In this document: positions 63,294 through 64,000 of the stretch, piece after piece
How positions within the stretch are numbered: the stretch's first letter is position 1
Layout: every line of letters begins with the position of its first letter
From: Paenibacillus cremeus
Lineage (GTDB): Bacteria > Bacillota > Bacilli > Paenibacillales > NBRC-103111
Assembly: GCF_007786445.1 (NCBI RefSeq)
Contig: NZ_VNJI01000030.1
Coordinates: 1 to 64,000, forward strand
Direction: 5' to 3'
DNA length: 64,000 nucleotides
Translations under genes and position numbers: made by a program
The notes under the pieces: generated by a model
What the model was told of the DNA's origin: nothing
What the model saw: the letters and a program-made list of their open reading frames with translations, nothing else
The model's database searches: none

Positions 63294-64000
63294 ATGTTTG
63301 AATCGAGAGGGGAAAAAGCATTCGTCACAGCCATTACGGTCATTCTCATCCTGTTGTCCATCATCGCTCTCATACCGCTCCTATCCGTGATCTCCATCTC
63401 GTTTAGCTCCAAAAGTGCTGTGGATATGAACCTGGTCACGATCTGGCCGAAGCAGTTTACGCTGGACTCTTGGGGGCATATGATCGACCGTCCGGATCTA
63501 TGGAAGTCGTTCTTCCTAACGCTTGGTTCGACGGTGATTGGCACGGTGCTTGCACTACTAATGACCGCGTTGCTGGCCTATCCGCTGTCGAAGGTCGAGT
63601 TCCGCTGGGGGGGCGTCATCATGGTTGGCGTGGTGATCGCAATGATCTTTAAGGCGCCGATTGTGCCGTACTTCCTGACGGTTCGCGGTATTGGGCTGTA
63701 CAATAATCCGCTGGTTCTGGTTGTACCGCATATTTTGAATCCGTTCAATCTAATCATTATGCGAAGCTTCTTCAAGCAATTTTCCAAGGAATTGGAGGAA
63801 GCCGCTTTCCTTGAGGGCTGCGGGTATTTCCGGATGCTGTTCCAATTCGTGCTGCCGCTGTCCAAGGCCGTGCTGGCGACACTAGCTTTATTCTACGGGG
63901 TCGTGCTGTGGAACCAGTTCCAGCATCCACTCTTTTTCCTGCAAAATCCCGACTGGTTCCCATTGCAGATCAAGATCCGGCAGTTCATCACGGACGACAA
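63294..64000 (+). CDS. LplC-type sugar ABC transporter permease (partial, runs off the end)
   Basis: The reading frame from the ATG 63294 continues to the window edge for 235 codons. It has LplC/YtcP features: FVTAITVILILLSIIALIPLLSVISISFSS, LLAYPLSKVEFRW, and the EAA-type loop ELEEAAFLEGCGYFRMLFQF. It starts two bases after the previous stop codon with GGGGGG upstream, so it is co-translated with the LplB-type permease. The C-terminus is outside the window. Confidence 0.9.
   Translation, partial: MFESRGEKAFVTAITVILILLSIIALIPLLSVISISFSSKSAVDMNLVTIWPKQFTLDSWGHMIDRPDLWKSFFLTLGSTVIGTVLALLMTALLAYPLSKVEFRWGGVIMVGVVIAMIFKAPIVPYFLTVRGIGLYNNPLVLVVPHILNPFNLIIMRSFFKQFSKELEEAAFLEGCGYFRMLFQFVLPLSKAVLATLALFYGVVLWNQFQHPLFFLQNPDWFPLQIKIRQFITDD

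Noticed and set aside
1-64000. CRISPR array, tRNA, rRNA, replication origin
   Set aside because: No regularly spaced repeats, no cloverleaf candidates and no rRNA-like sequence were noticed. A tRNA scan was not possible by eye over the full length, so short RNA genes cannot be excluded.

Overview
The window looks like a chromosomal segment of a Paenibacillus-like bacterium (Bacillota, Paenibacillaceae). This rests on YesM/YesN-type two-component systems next to sugar ABC permeases, a very large S-layer-anchored pectin lyase, Qox-type quinol oxidases, strong GGAGG ribosome binding sites with frequent TTG and GTG starts, and CcpA-type cre sites. The genus is inferred; no rRNA or tRNA gene was seen.

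Layout. 1-690: end of an IS1182-type element whose transposase carries a nonsense codon. 687-3845: reactive-sulfur operon (DUF2892 membrane protein, TusA-rhodanese fusion, rhodanese-persulfide dioxygenase, TusA, DsrE2) behind a promoter with two CsoR/CstR-like operators. 3954-8713: OmpR-type two-component system followed by a compact extracytoplasmic flavin redox module (FMN-binding protein, ApbE, RnfD-like membrane protein, DUF2231 protein). 8727-19730: a 2059-residue rhamnogalacturonan lyase with three SLH repeats, a TIM-barrel sugar isomerase-like gene, two secreted proteins of unknown role and an MgtC-family protein. 19835-33380: arabinan/arabinoxylan oligosaccharide locus with three GH51 arabinofuranosidases, a YesN-like regulator with a damaged receiver, an intact YesM/YesN pair, and a binding protein with two permeases but no ATPase.

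33516-35091: YdcF and AIM24 proteins. 35296-48784: two copies of a module made of a small 2-TM protein, a terminator and qoxABCD, each with an FNR/CRP-like palindrome; between the copies lie a dienelactone hydrolase, a LarA-superfamily protein, a phosphoesterase, a polysaccharide deacetylase-like protein and an ABC permease relic. 48805-58514: a LysR regulator divergent from two tandem isochorismatase-fold hydrolases, a Dpp/Opp-type transporter with both ATPases fused in one chain, an MFS transporter and a broken third isochorismatase. 58565-64000: a second YesM/YesN pair and the LplB/LplC-type permeases it probably controls. The promoters of these last two units share almost the same architecture: paired 12-bp direct repeats 22 bp apart, a fixed distance to the -10 box, and a cre-like site at the start point.

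Taken together the window combines plant cell-wall pectin side-chain breakdown and uptake, aerobic or microaerobic quinol oxidation, and sulfide/persulfide detoxification. The best candidates for new biology are the flavinylation module with its dedicated sensor pair, the duplicated oxidase modules with their small membrane protein, and the isochorismatase-plus-transporter operon of unknown substrate.
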